Below are positions 17,386 through 26,280 of a stretch of 64,000 bases of DNA, one piece after another; the first letter of the stretch is position 1, and each line of letters begins with the position of its first letter. The position numbers and the translations under genes were made by a program. This DNA comes from Clostridium putrefaciens (GTDB lineage: Bacteria; Bacillota; Clostridia; Clostridiales; Clostridiaceae): NCBI RefSeq assembly GCF_900461105.1, contig NZ_UFWZ01000001.1, positions 2,693,001 to 2,757,000 of the forward strand, read 5' to 3'. Under the pieces are notes generated by a model. That model saw only the letters and a list, made by a program, of their open reading frames with translations, was not told where the DNA came from and did no database searches.

Positions 17386-17423
17386 CTTAAATTAATCTAT
17401 TTACCTTAATAAATATTTGATAT

Positions 17424-17867
17424 TTAATCACTTAATAATTTATAAACCTTATTTATAGACTCCCCATCTTCAAAGTTATCTGATATCTTGAACATTAATT
17501 CTGACACCCCTGATTCTTTAAATACTTCTTTAAACTTATATTTATCGTTAATCATAACCTGTTTTATTTCAAGAAGTAACCCAGGTAGACTAGAAGACCA
17601 TTCATCTGAAGTAAAACCATTCTTGTCACTTAAAACAATATACGCTTGCTGTGCAGTAACAATACTTGCATATTTCCTAGCATAAAGAACCTCATCATTT
17701 GTATTAGCCAAAGTACTAGCAAATTCTTGGACATTATTTCTCACTATATTAGTTAATTGTTTTTTATAAGCATTTATCTTATTATGTTGGTAAAAATTAT
17801 AACTACATGAAAGGATGATAATACCCCCAACTAAAGTATAAATAAACTTTTTATATTTTAAATTCAT
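17424..17867 (-). CDS. Small membrane-anchored protein, function unknown
   Basis: 147 aa; SD GGGAGG before ATG. One N-terminal membrane span (about residues 8-26), then a soluble helical domain (KKQLTNIVRNNVQEFASTLAN .. SINKVYKLLSD). No family recognised. Monocistronic. Confidence 0.6.
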   Translation of the reverse strand: MNLKYKKFIYTLVGGIIILSCSYNFYQHNKINAYKKQLTNIVRNNVQEFASTLANTNDEVLYARKYASIVTAQQAYIVLSDKNGFTSDEWSSSLPGLLLEIKQVMINDKYKFKEVFKESGVSELMFKISDNFEDGESINKVYKLLSD

Positions 17868-17973
17868 TACATATCCTCCCTTTAAAATTACTTAAAATAT
17901 AGGGTTTAATTTCAAGTAGGCTAATTTTATCTGATTCTTTTAAATCATCTTCATAATTTATGAAAACTACGCA

Positions 17974-18291
17974 TTATTTAATTTCTGCAAAAATTTCATG
18001 TATATTTCCATCTGGGTCTGCAAATAGTGCTGTTCTTTGATTCCAAGGCATATCTTGTGGTTCATGAATAGAAATTGCTCCTTTAGAGATTAACTTCTTA
18101 AATGATTCATCAACATCTTTAGGATTTCCACATGAAAAAGCAAGTTCAAAGCCCTGTCCAAATGACTCCTTCCTATATTCACCACTATACACATACATAA
18201 CATCTCTCATAGAAATAGCAAATCTTACTACATGGTTTTCAAATTCAACATAATTACCAAGGTCATTTTTTAAGCACCGCCTGAAGATCAT
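17974..18291 (-). CDS. VOC (glyoxalase/bleomycin-resistance fold) protein, N-terminus probably truncated
   Basis: 105 aa. GNYVEFENHVVRFAISM, ELAFSCGNPKDVDESFKKLISKG and FADPDGNIHEIFAEIK are the second to last blocks of the VOC fold. The first strand and helix (typically ending FYRDVLG) are missing or reduced to FRRCLKND. Only 15 bp separate this start from the stop of the next gene, and no good SD is visible. The first metal-ligand position is therefore absent, so activity is doubtful. Possibly a deletion derivative. Confidence 0.65.
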   Translation of the reverse strand: MIFRRCLKNDLGNYVEFENHVVRFAISMRDVMYVYSGEYRKESFGQGFELAFSCGNPKDVDESFKKLISKGAISIHEPQDMPWNQRTALFADPDGNIHEIFAEIK

Positions 18292-18306
18292 TTTTATTAA
18301 TACTAA

Positions 18307-19107
18307 CTATTTAATTGAGATAAATAAGCCGCATTCTTTTTCAATGTTGATTGCACCATCTTCTTTTCTTATATCTTCAAAATAATCAAATAATCCATCA
18401 AGCTCTTTTTCTGAATAACTTGCTATGGATATAGTAGGTTTTATCCAATCAACTAAATCTTGTGTTTCTGTAATTGATAATGAATCTTCAAAGTCCATCC
18501 TTTTCACTGCTGAAAAATAGCCATTTAGTATTTTATATCCATTTTGTAGATTAAAAGAAAGTTCCTGTGTGAATGCTTTTGTATCCCCATCGTGATTAAA
18601 ATGCTTTAAGGCATTATGTAAAAAAGGTCGCATCCCACCATTCCCATTAGTAGTTGAATAGAATTTTCCGTCAGTCTTAAGCACGCGTTTTACTTCGGAT
18701 AATGCTTTTGACAAGTCAGGAATATGGTATAGCATATGATTAGCAATAATAATATCAAAGGTTTCATCTGGAAAAGTAATATTTTGTATATCGATTTGTT
18801 GAAATGAAATATTGTTACATTTGGAATAATTTGTTCTAACTATATCTACCATACCTTTAGAAAAATCTGATAGGGTTAAACTACAACATTTAGGTAGATT
18901 TTCAATCTGATCTTGCCATTGCCCACCATTTCCACAACCAAGTTCTAATATGCGACAGTTCTCAGGAAACTCGTATTTATCAAATAACCAAGGCACAAAT
19001 CCTTGCTTATTTGTGCTGTGTTTTAAATGCAATTTAGTTCTTACAGACAAATTTTTATCATTAGAATATTGCTGTTTTACATTTTCTATTTTATCCATAG
19101 TAGACAT
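18307..19107 (-). CDS. Class I SAM-dependent methyltransferase
   Basis: 266 aa; GGGAGG 8 bp before ATG 19107. Motif I RILELGCGNGGQW, acidic motif II LTLSDFSKGM, and post-I/II blocks FDIIIANHMLYHIPDLSKALSEVKRVLKTDGKF place it in the type-11/UbiE-like group. The substrate is not evident; a small molecule is likely. Upstream on the minus strand lies a run AACTAAGTTAAATTG shared with the HAD gene at 25453. Confidence 0.88.
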   Translation of the reverse strand: MSTMDKIENVKQQYSNDKNLSVRTKLHLKHSTNKQGFVPWLFDKYEFPENCRILELGCGNGGQWQDQIENLPKCCSLTLSDFSKGMVDIVRTNYSKCNNISFQQIDIQNITFPDETFDIIIANHMLYHIPDLSKALSEVKRVLKTDGKFYSTTNGNGGMRPFLHNALKHFNHDGDTKAFTQELSFNLQNGYKILNGYFSAVKRMDFEDSLSITETQDLVDWIKPTISIASYSEKELDGLFDYFEDIRKEDGAINIEKECGLFISIK

Positions 19108-19234
19108 TTCGTTTACCTCCCATAATATAAATGATTTAATTTTACAATTTAACTTAGTTTTATATTAGGCTTTGCTCACTTAATAGAAGGTTCTTCAGAA
19201 ATTATACAATTTAGATTTATTTTTCCTATAAAAT

Positions 19235-19711
19235 CTATACTTGATATACTACTTTAAAATCTTCAAAAACCACTGGCATATCATCTATAAATTCATATCC
19301 AAGTTCATTTCCTTCTTCCTTAAAAAAATGAATATGTCCTAAACGCCAAGATTCCAATGTATCATCCTCTCCCTCACGCTTACAAATATCATAAGTAATA
19401 TCTGAAAACGGGATAATTGCTACCTCAATTGTTTCAATAACACATCGTGGTACCCCTTCCCAATCAGTGATAATACTTAAATCACCAATCTTAGGTATAC
19501 GCTCACCTTCAATTTCATACCCCCATAAACTACTTGCTGTAGCCTTCTTTTGCCCAATTAAAACCAATCGCAATAATTCATTTGCCAATCTTTCTGTTAA
19601 TTCAAAATGAAATGCCTCTAAGTACTTTGTTGTTTCATGTCTTTTGGTTTCCATTAAAAAGGTTTTCCAAAATGTATCAATTTCTTCTTGTGAATAGCTT
19701 TTATTTCCCAT
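19235..19711 (-). CDS. ASCH domain protein
   Basis: 158 aa; GGAGGG before ATG. SQEEIDTFWKTFLMET, then the beta-barrel with GQKKATASSLWGYE, PKIGDLSIITDWEGVPRCVIETI and the C-terminal GYEFIDDMPVVFEDFKVVY, the usual ASCH (PUA-like) arrangement. ASCH proteins bind RNA or act as amidohydrolases on modified nucleosides. The role here is not known. Stand-alone gene. Confidence 0.88.
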   Translation of the reverse strand: MGNKSYSQEEIDTFWKTFLMETKRHETTKYLEAFHFELTERLANELLRLVLIGQKKATASSLWGYEIEGERIPKIGDLSIITDWEGVPRCVIETIEVAIIPFSDITYDICKREGEDDTLESWRLGHIHFFKEEGNELGYEFIDDMPVVFEDFKVVYQV

Positions 19712-19956
19712 TACTGTTACCCTCCTGAAGTTTTATAATGGTAATATTGCACCGTGCAATATATAATAATCTGAACACTTCTCACATAATTTCTCAACGA
19801 TATTATTGTTCTCTTTGGAAAGATATTTAATCTTATATCCATTTATTAAATTAATATCTTGCATTATAAAATTCCTCTAATAGAAAATTAACAAACAATT
19901 TGTTTTCAGCACAAAACCATTGTCTTGTTGATTGAATAATACTTATATACTCTCTT

Positions 19957-21063
19957 TTATTCACTAGTTTCTAACCTTTTTAACTCATTTAATATACTAA
20001 TAAACTCTTTGTTTTCTCTTATAACATCATAAATTGGTTCCTCAAATATTTTAGAAATGTTTTCATATAAGTTCAAGGTTAGTGTTCTCTTTGCAACTGT
20101 TACTTCATTAAAACACCAGATATTATTTATGTTTTTTCCAAAATCATTAATATCATTTGTCCTAATATTATCCATCATTAATTTCAATGTTTCTAATACT
20201 TTATTGTATTTACTTGATTTAAGATAAACTTCTACTAATCTAAGATATTCTGACATTAATATCAAACTTGCATCTTCATCTTTTGATATGATTTTTTTAG
20301 CATCAAGAGCTAATTTTTGATATTTTTCTGCCATCCCATAATCCTTCTCATGTTTTTCATAAGACGTAGTTAATCCCATACAAGCCATTGATATCTCATG
20401 GATGCACTTGTATAATTTACCTTGTAGCAACCTTCTTGCTTCCTTATAATTTTCTTGTTTTATATATATACTTGAAAGTATATCATTCGGCTCACACTGA
20501 CTTTTATGAATTCTATTCAAAGCCTCTATAGCCTTGTCGTACTCATTTAATTCTGCATAAATAGCTCCTAATTGAAACAATGCTACTTCTACTAATTCTA
20601 TTTTAGTGCAATTTACAGACACGTCTTCAAAAAGTTTAGTAGCATAACTAAGCATGTCATTACCATTCATCTCATCCCCAGCTCGCCATGAATAGGCAAA
20701 AAATAAAAATCCTATTCTAAGATTCAAAAGATAACTATTTGAGTGGGTCAATACATTATTTTCACTTACTTCAATAGCTTTTTCTAAATTATACTTATTA
20801 CTAAAAAGTGCTTCACACTCACTATAAATCTTCATAACTTCTTCATCCGACAATTCAATTTTAAAATTTAACAGCTTATCAATTGTTACATTAAAAAATG
20901 TAGCAAGTCCTGTCAATAAAGTTATATCTGGATATGAAATTCCACTTTCCTACTTTGAAACAGCAGCTGCAGAAATTCCTATGAAATCTGCTAATTCTTC
21001 TTGTGTTACTCCTTTTTCCTTTCTTAAATTATATATAACTTCACCTATTTTTAATTTTTCCAA
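19957..21063 (-). pseudogene. Cro/CI-type HTH regulator with TPR-like C-terminal domain, amber stop in the HTH
   Basis: From TTG 21063 (GGAG 8 bp upstream) the frame reads LKIGEVIYNLRKEKGVTQEEL, ADFIGISAAAVSK, then TAG (20950-20952), then ESGISYPDITLLTGLATFF and a 319-aa open frame. The stop replaces the Trp of the standard SKWESG helix. The rest (TPR-like helices, GAIYAELNEYDKAIEALNRI, KSSKYNKVLETLKLM) is intact. A restart near 20916 would lack the recognition helix. A single-base nonsense change (TGG to TAG) explains it; it may be recent, or rescued by suppression. Confidence 0.85.
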
Positions 21064-21154
21064 CTTAATCACTCCATAATTATTAGTATAAGATCTTACA
21101 CATTAAGTATATCTTGATTTACCCTTATTACCAATGGATGCGTAGTTGGTAATG

Positions 21155-21171
21155 CTAAGTTAGACTTAACC
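21155..21171 (-). promoter_or_regulatory. Conserved upstream motif, copy A (GGTTAAGTC..CTTAG)
   Basis: On the minus strand GGTTAAGTCTAACTTAG, about 92-108 bp before the TTG start of the HTH-TPR gene. Two closer copies occur at 22147 and 24092. Probably an operator or promoter element; unproven. Confidence 0.4.
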
Positions 21172-21339
21172 TACAGTTAAGTTTAACCTTAACTTCATTC
21201 TAAAATATTTTTTACGACTATAAATAATCTTTACAATGTTTGTCCTTTCACAATAAGTAAAGCATAAATATTTTTTACTGTGCTATTTTTAACTATGTGA
21301 TGCAACATAAGAAGATTGTGAATTAGATTATCTTCATAA

Positions 21340-22098
21340 TTATTCTCTTAATCCTATCTTGTTTTTCATATATTTACAGTATTCTAATGCAAGTGAATGA
21401 TTCAGTATCATATCTTGGTCTGAAGAATAACATGCAAGGGCTTCTTTTATTAATCCTTGATATATCCCATCAATATTTTTTATCCCCCATTCTCCACCTT
21501 CCTTTTTAGAAAGTACAAGTTTGTCTTTTTCATACGCCAAAACTCTGCAAAGATTCAAAATAATATAAATAGGATTATCTATTACTTCATCTTGTGAATC
21601 GCTAATATCACTCTTAATACTATCAAAATATGTTTCTGCTGGTATCTCTCCAAAAACATCACTAATTGCTTTTCCATATAGAACTATGCCCCGATTCTTA
21701 GTAATGACGAAGTGGGCTGCTAAATCATGGTCTGTACCATTCATTTTTTCAATATAGTCCTTATAATCGCTCTTATACCAGTTTAGGCGCATAGTTGAAA
21801 AATGTAAATCAAACGGTGTTGGATAGACGAAATTTTTACAATACTCACTCCTAACTAAACTCATTTCTATTCCTTTGGCTGGTGCATTATCATTCAAAGC
21901 AACAATAATATCCATAAATATTTTCTTTTGTAGGTCTGTAATTACATTTTCTACTACAACCAAAATATCTATATCACTTTTCATCGCATTAAAACATCCC
22001 ATGGCCATAGACCCATGTAGATATATTCCAACCAAATTGTTCTCAAAAATACGACAACTATACTCAACCAATTTATCTAATAACTCTTGACTTTCCAT
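21340..22098 (-). CDS. AadA-like aminoglycoside nucleotidyltransferase family protein
   Basis: 252 aa; SD GAGG before ATG. The nucleotidyltransferase motif is clear, YLHGSMAMGCF followed by MKSDIDILVVVE (GS-x10-DxD), then the C-terminal helical DUF4111-type domain (NLCRVLAYEKDKLVLSKKEGGEW). Members adenylylate streptomycin or spectinomycin, but many chromosomal clostridial copies have no known resistance role. The shared motif GGTTAAGTCACCTTAG lies about 50-65 bp upstream. Confidence 0.85.
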   Translation of the reverse strand: MESQELLDKLVEYSCRIFENNLVGIYLHGSMAMGCFNAMKSDIDILVVVENVITDLQKKIFMDIIVALNDNAPAKGIEMSLVRSEYCKNFVYPTPFDLHFSTMRLNWYKSDYKDYIEKMNGTDHDLAAHFVITKNRGIVLYGKAISDVFGEIPAETYFDSIKSDISDSQDEVIDNPIYIILNLCRVLAYEKDKLVLSKKEGGEWGIKNIDGIYQGLIKEALACYSSDQDMILNHSLALEYCKYMKNKIGLRE

Positions 22099-22146
22099 TG
22101 TATCATCCTCATAAAATATAAATAATCTTTAGCTCACCATATATAA

Positions 22147-22162
22147 CTAAGGTGACTTAACC
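22147..22162 (-). promoter_or_regulatory. Conserved upstream motif, copy B
   Basis: GGTTAAGTCACCTTAG on the minus strand, 49-64 bp before the AadA-like start. It is identical over 15 of 16 bases to the copy at 24092 and contains the dyad AAGGT..ACCTT. Confidence 0.45.
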
Positions 22163-22172
22163 TTATTTTTAA

Positions 22173-22219
22173 TTTATACTGATTATGAACTCCTTATGTA
22201 AGTTCATAATCAGTATAAA
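22173..22219. terminator. Perfect 19-bp inverted repeat
   Basis: TTTATACTGATTATGAACT, a 9-nt loop, and the exact complement. It lies between the GNAT gene (upstream in transcription) and the AadA-like gene on the minus strand, so it may end GNAT transcription. The stem is AT-rich and no T-run follows. Confidence 0.5.
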
Positions 22220-22294
22220 GATATAAACTTCCCTATTTCAATACATTTTGAATCAATTCCATGCCCTATCTCGGTAATCATCTTAAGTAATTCT

Positions 22295-22744
22295 TCAATA
22301 AAACTTTAAGCAAAATAGCTCCTCATCATCTATGATTTTTCCTGTATTTATAAATCCTAGTTTTTCATATATATGTTTACCTATTTCATTTTGTGGATCA
22401 GTGGATAAATATATTTCTTTGCAACCATCTAACTTTTTCATTTCATCTATTACTAAATTCATGGCTTTGCTTCCATATCCCCTTCCTTGAAACCTTTTAT
22501 CAATCATAATCCTACATAATTCAAAATAACTTTCTTCTTCATCAAAACCATACATAGTAAATCCAATTATTTCCCCATCATCTTCTATAGCTTTTTTTGT
22601 CCAGCTATTTTCATATTGAGCTTGTACAATAGATAATACATTAGATGCAACAAATTCTTCACATAGTGTAGGCATATCCCCTTTATTAGTAGTTAGAGAA
22701 ACCACCTTTAACCAATTATCTTTATTAATATCTATTAGTTTCAT
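22295..22744 (-). CDS. GNAT N-acetyltransferase (spermidine/spermine acetyltransferase-like)
   Basis: 149 aa; SD AGGAGAGG before ATG. Acetyl-CoA loop RFQGRGYGSKAM and C-terminal STDPQNEIGKHIYEKLGFINTG. The N-terminal block VVSLTTNKGDMPTLCEEFVASNVLSIVQAQYE resembles BltD/PaiA-type polyamine acetyltransferases. The polyamine substrate is inference. Confidence 0.82.
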   Translation of the reverse strand: MKLIDINKDNWLKVVSLTTNKGDMPTLCEEFVASNVLSIVQAQYENSWTKKAIEDDGEIIGFTMYGFDEEESYFELCRIMIDKRFQGRGYGSKAMNLVIDEMKKLDGCKEIYLSTDPQNEIGKHIYEKLGFINTGKIIDDEELFCLKFY

Positions 22745-22962
22745 TTTTTATTTCCTCTCCTATAAAGATTATATATATTATCAAATACTTAATCTAATAA
22801 AGTTGTATTCCAAACTAAAACTTCTTATATAAGTATTTTATGTCCGAAATAAGAGTCCATCCCATGGAATTGTAAAAACCTTCTTACCCAGGATTATTAA
22901 CATTAATAAATAAAAGAATATGGCGATTTAAAGCAACTTCAAATTATGATCATATAATGAAA

Positions 22963-24036
22963 TCATGCAAATATAGATTCCTTTAACGTAATAACCTTTA
23001 TATCTAAATCAACCTCTGCCTCAATTCCATATGGAATGATACATCTTGGCTGTGCATGACCAAAATTCACATTATACATAATTGGTAAATCTTTATTTTC
23101 TATAATCTTATAATAAATTTCTTTATATTCCTCGTAATATTGTTCATCTTGAGGCTTTCCAACAATAATTCCGTTGATGACATCAAATATACCTGTATCT
23201 TTTAAAGCAATTAATTCCTTTTCAAATATTTCTGGTTTTGGTTTTTCTTCACAAGTTTCAATAAACAATATTTTATTTTTCCATTCATTTAATGTTGGAA
23301 ACAACCCATACTTCTCACATATAGCTTTTTCATCGTCATATCGTGTATTGGTTAATATATCATATAAACTTTCAAGACAACCACCCAAAAGTCTTCCATT
23401 AAATTTCCCTTTTCCTTGTAGAACTTCATATCCTCTTTCTTCCAAGTGTTCTACTCTGCTTGTTCCTACTGCATCCTTAGAAAAATCTGTACGTTCCTCA
23501 TACCATACATTACTTGATTCTATGCAATCTTCTTTATGACTTTCAAAATACTTCAAAAATGTCTTTCTTGTATATGGCAACATCTCTTTATCTAATTCAG
23601 CTAAATCGCAAAGGAAATTAGGCCCATAAAAAGTACCTATTCCAAGCTTATAAAACATCAAATGATTAATTGTCGTATCTGAAAAGCCTGTAAATAATTT
23701 AGGATTATTATGAACAGCCTTAATAAAATCATTATCATCTAATAAATATGGTAATGTTCTATATGTATCATCTCCTCCAATTGCACAGATAATTCCTTTT
23801 ATGGATGTATCATAAAAAGCATCTTTTAAATCCTGTGCTCTGGATTCTGGATGATTTTTTAAATACTCTATTCCTCTTAATGCGCTTGGCATTACAACAG
23901 GTACTAACCCAAACTCTTTTATTCTCTTTAGTCCCAAATCTAATTCATGTTTTGCAAAATCCTCACCAAGCATACCACTCGACATACTTATAACTGCAAT
24001 TTTATCTCCTTTTACTAATGGTTTTGACTTTTTCAT
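22963..24036 (-). CDS. S66-family LD-carboxypeptidase-like protein (LdcA/MccF type)
   Basis: 357 aa from ATG 24036 (GGGGAG 8 bp upstream; the GTG three codons earlier overlaps the SD). N-terminal VKGDKIAVISMSSG, then AIGGDDTYR, nucleophile Ser in GFSDTT, Glu in ILFIETCEE and His in VNFGHAQP: the Ser-Glu-His triad of the S66 family. LdcA trims the L-Lys-D-Ala bond of muropeptides; MccF-type members cleave microcin C7-like toxins and give immunity. MccF-type is favoured by the insert SNVWYEERTDFSKD, but this is inference. Monocistronic, with the shared upstream motif. Confidence 0.88.
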   Translation of the reverse strand: MKKSKPLVKGDKIAVISMSSGMLGEDFAKHELDLGLKRIKEFGLVPVVMPSALRGIEYLKNHPESRAQDLKDAFYDTSIKGIICAIGGDDTYRTLPYLLDDNDFIKAVHNNPKLFTGFSDTTINHLMFYKLGIGTFYGPNFLCDLAELDKEMLPYTRKTFLKYFESHKEDCIESSNVWYEERTDFSKDAVGTSRVEHLEERGYEVLQGKGKFNGRLLGGCLESLYDILTNTRYDDEKAICEKYGLFPTLNEWKNKILFIETCEEKPKPEIFEKELIALKDTGIFDVINGIIVGKPQDEQYYEEYKEIYYKIIENKDLPIMYNVNFGHAQPRCIIPYGIEAEVDLDIKVITLKESIFA

Positions 24037-24091
24037 AAATATCACTCCCCATACACCAATTATATAAATAAACTTGCTTCAACCTTTTTTA

Positions 24092-24107
24092 CTAAGGTGA
24101 CTTAACT
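24092..24107 (-). promoter_or_regulatory. Conserved upstream motif, copy C
   Basis: AGTTAAGTCACCTTAG on the minus strand, 56-71 bp before the LD-carboxypeptidase start; see copies at 22147 and 21155. Confidence 0.45.
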
Positions 24108-24267
24108 TTATTCTTCATGTTTTATGACATAATTTAAAACTACTTCATCAAATAAGTATTTTCCATCCAAGTTATCAGTTACTTTCCGATATATTTACAC
24201 TATAAGTTAGCTTCATCATGTCTTACAACGCGAACTACACTTACTAAAAATTATACTTATACATCTT

Positions 24268-24519
24268 CTAAAAAAGTGTTATAAATATAGAAACAAAGAT
24301 TGAAAGTAATCCAGATAAAGTTAAGAAAGTAGCTGACTTTTTATTCTTACCATACACGTAATATGCATTTGATATATTAAAAAGACCTGCTGCTAGCAAT
24401 ATAGGTGGCATTGCCTCCATATTAACTAGATCAAATAAGCTTAATAAGCCCAAAATTAACAAAATGCATCCTATAATAATAATCAGTGTGATTACTTTTT
24501 TCATAAACTCTTTTTTCAA
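24268..24519 (-). CDS. Small two-to-three-span membrane protein
   Basis: 83 aa from TTG 24519, chosen because GGGAGG lies 7 bp upstream (the SD is inside the longer open frame). Spans are at about residues 9-28, 32-50 and 62-82. No family recognised. A stretch ISNAYYVYGK is repeated, mutated, at about 26996-27031, a sign of duplication and decay. Confidence 0.6.
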   Translation of the reverse strand: MKKEFMKKVITLIIIIGCILLILGLLSLFDLVNMEAMPPILLAAGLFNISNAYYVYGKNKKSATFLTLSGLLSIFVSIFITLF

Positions 24520-24622
24520 TTTATTTCCTCCCATTTTATCATTTTTGATAAACTTTAAATAATATTTATCTTTCATATATCTACTGTTATGATGCAATAT
24601 ATGAAAAATGCGTCTTAAATAT

Positions 24623-25276
24623 TTATTTCATAAGCTTCAAGAATAATGGTAATACTGAAATAAGAGGGATAAATGTAGCTGGAAACCCCTTATACCATTT
24701 CTTATTATATATAAAACAAACTATAATCCAATTTATTGTACATCCTAAAAATATTAGACCTGCCCCATATAATATAAAATTAAAATCACTACTTAATTTA
24801 TATATACCTGAAAGTAGTATTGTATAAAATAAAAAATCTCCTAACCCTTTTGTCGGTATTGGATTATTATTTTTAAATGACTTGCCATATACTATTAATT
24901 TTGCCATTGAATTTTTATTCGCCATAACCTTAGCATTTGCGGTTTTTGAACCAGCTTTTGTAAAGCTGATAATATCGACTATTGGTATTCCAATACTGAG
25001 TACAATTAAAGTTGATAATGGAATAAACTTTCCAATTAGACTTCCAATAAAAATTATGAATATCATACATAACCAACTATTAATGACTAAATATTCTTTT
25101 TTATATGGCTTTCTAATATAAATTATTAAAAATATTAATCCAATAAAAGAAAAGAAAGACATCCAAAATATATTATATGAATTCATAATAATTATGTATG
25201 TTATAAACAATGATATTATCATTATGATAATAGAATGTATTATTGATTCAATTAATTTTTCTTTTAAATTTGGCAT
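24623..25276 (-). CDS. Presenilin-like (A22/PSH-type) intramembrane aspartyl protease, putative
   Basis: 217 aa with about seven membrane spans. Three signature features occur in the right order: an intramembrane Asp101 in IGIPIVDIISF, the GxGD motif PTKGLGDFLFYTIL (Asp147) at the start of the next span, and a PAL-like FPATFIPL (198-205) at the last span. This order is that of presenilin and archaeal PSH proteases, which cut substrates within the membrane. It is shorter than archaeal PSH (about 300 aa), with only three spans before Asp101. The usual Tyr before the first Asp is Val, and the PAL motif is PAT, so catalysis must be tested. SD AGGAAG, spacing long. Confidence 0.62.
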   Translation of the reverse strand: MPNLKEKLIESIIHSIIIMIISLFITYIIIMNSYNIFWMSFFSFIGLIFLIIYIRKPYKKEYLVINSWLCMIFIIFIGSLIGKFIPLSTLIVLSIGIPIVDIISFTKAGSKTANAKVMANKNSMAKLIVYGKSFKNNNPIPTKGLGDFLFYTILLSGIYKLSSDFNFILYGAGLIFLGCTINWIIVCFIYNKKWYKGFPATFIPLISVLPLFLKLMK

Positions 25277-25452
25277 AAATGTTTACACTTCCTAACATAA
25301 ATTACTTGTTGCATAATATCCTACAATTCGAACTACACTACATTAGAATTATATCTATAACCTTATCTTCTTTTATTAAACTATTCCCTCTGAATTAAAT
25401 ATTCTTCATAATTTAAGAATAAATGTGAATTAACTCAACTACAAATTGGAAT

Positions 25453-26163
25453 TTATCTAATGACTTCTAATAATTCATCTAGCGTTTTAATCTCAATAAA
25501 GTTTTTGTTATTAATATCAGTATCATGTTTACGGTTTATAAAAACTGGGGTAAATCCAAAATTTTTAGCCCCTAGAACATCAGCTTCAAAGTTATCTCCA
25601 ATAAAGTAAACTTGTTCCATTTCGATGCTAGTATCATACCTTTTAATATCATCAAATACAATTTTAAATAAATCTTTATGTGGCTTCCGCACTTTATAAT
25701 CCGCACTGAAATGTATATTAACAAAGTATTTTTCCAAATCATATTGGTTAATGATTTTTTTCATTTCATTCTTTTTAAATATGGAATTACTTAATAAATA
25801 AACTGGAATTCCTAATAACTTAAGTTGCTCTAATGTAGATATAGTATCATTAAACAATTCAGTAGTATTTATTTCAAGTGCACAATTAAATAAAATTTCT
25901 TCTAGTGGACAATTCACTTTAAAGCCATATTTATTTTTAAAATCTAAAAGTTCATCTTCAAATGCCAGTCCTGAATTATCCTCGCTTCTTTTATCATAAA
26001 GTTCTTTCCAATATGTAGCTGCATAATCTAGAAATTCAACTTTATCAGTATCTTTTGATAAAACATTTTCATGTAGATAAAACAAACCCGAATTAAAATC
26101 AAATTTAATATCATGAAGCAACGTCTCAAATAAATCAAAGACAATTACTCTAACTTTTGCCAT
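25453..26163 (-). CDS. HAD-family hydrolase (YjjG/L-2-haloacid dehalogenase-like phosphatase)
   Basis: 236 aa from ATG 26163 (GGAGGGG 4 bp upstream; the frame nine codons earlier includes the SD). HAD motifs: IVFDLFETLLHD (nucleophile Asp), YLLSNS, Lys in YKVRKPHKDLF, and YFIGDNFEADVLGA, with a helical C1 cap between. Probably a phosphatase on small metabolites or nucleotides. Apparently monocistronic. Confidence 0.87.
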   Translation of the reverse strand: MAKVRVIVFDLFETLLHDIKFDFNSGLFYLHENVLSKDTDKVEFLDYAATYWKELYDKRSEDNSGLAFEDELLDFKNKYGFKVNCPLEEILFNCALEINTTELFNDTISTLEQLKLLGIPVYLLSNSIFKKNEMKKIINQYDLEKYFVNIHFSADYKVRKPHKDLFKIVFDDIKRYDTSIEMEQVYFIGDNFEADVLGAKNFGFTPVFINRKHDTDINNKNFIEIKTLDELLEVIR

Positions 26164-26280
26164 AAAACCCCTCCACAAATTAAAATTCATAAATTTATTT
26201 TAATAAGTTTAGTTTCGCTTAACTCTACCATTACAATTTAACTTAGCCTTATATTAAACAATAATTATATTCAATTATAT

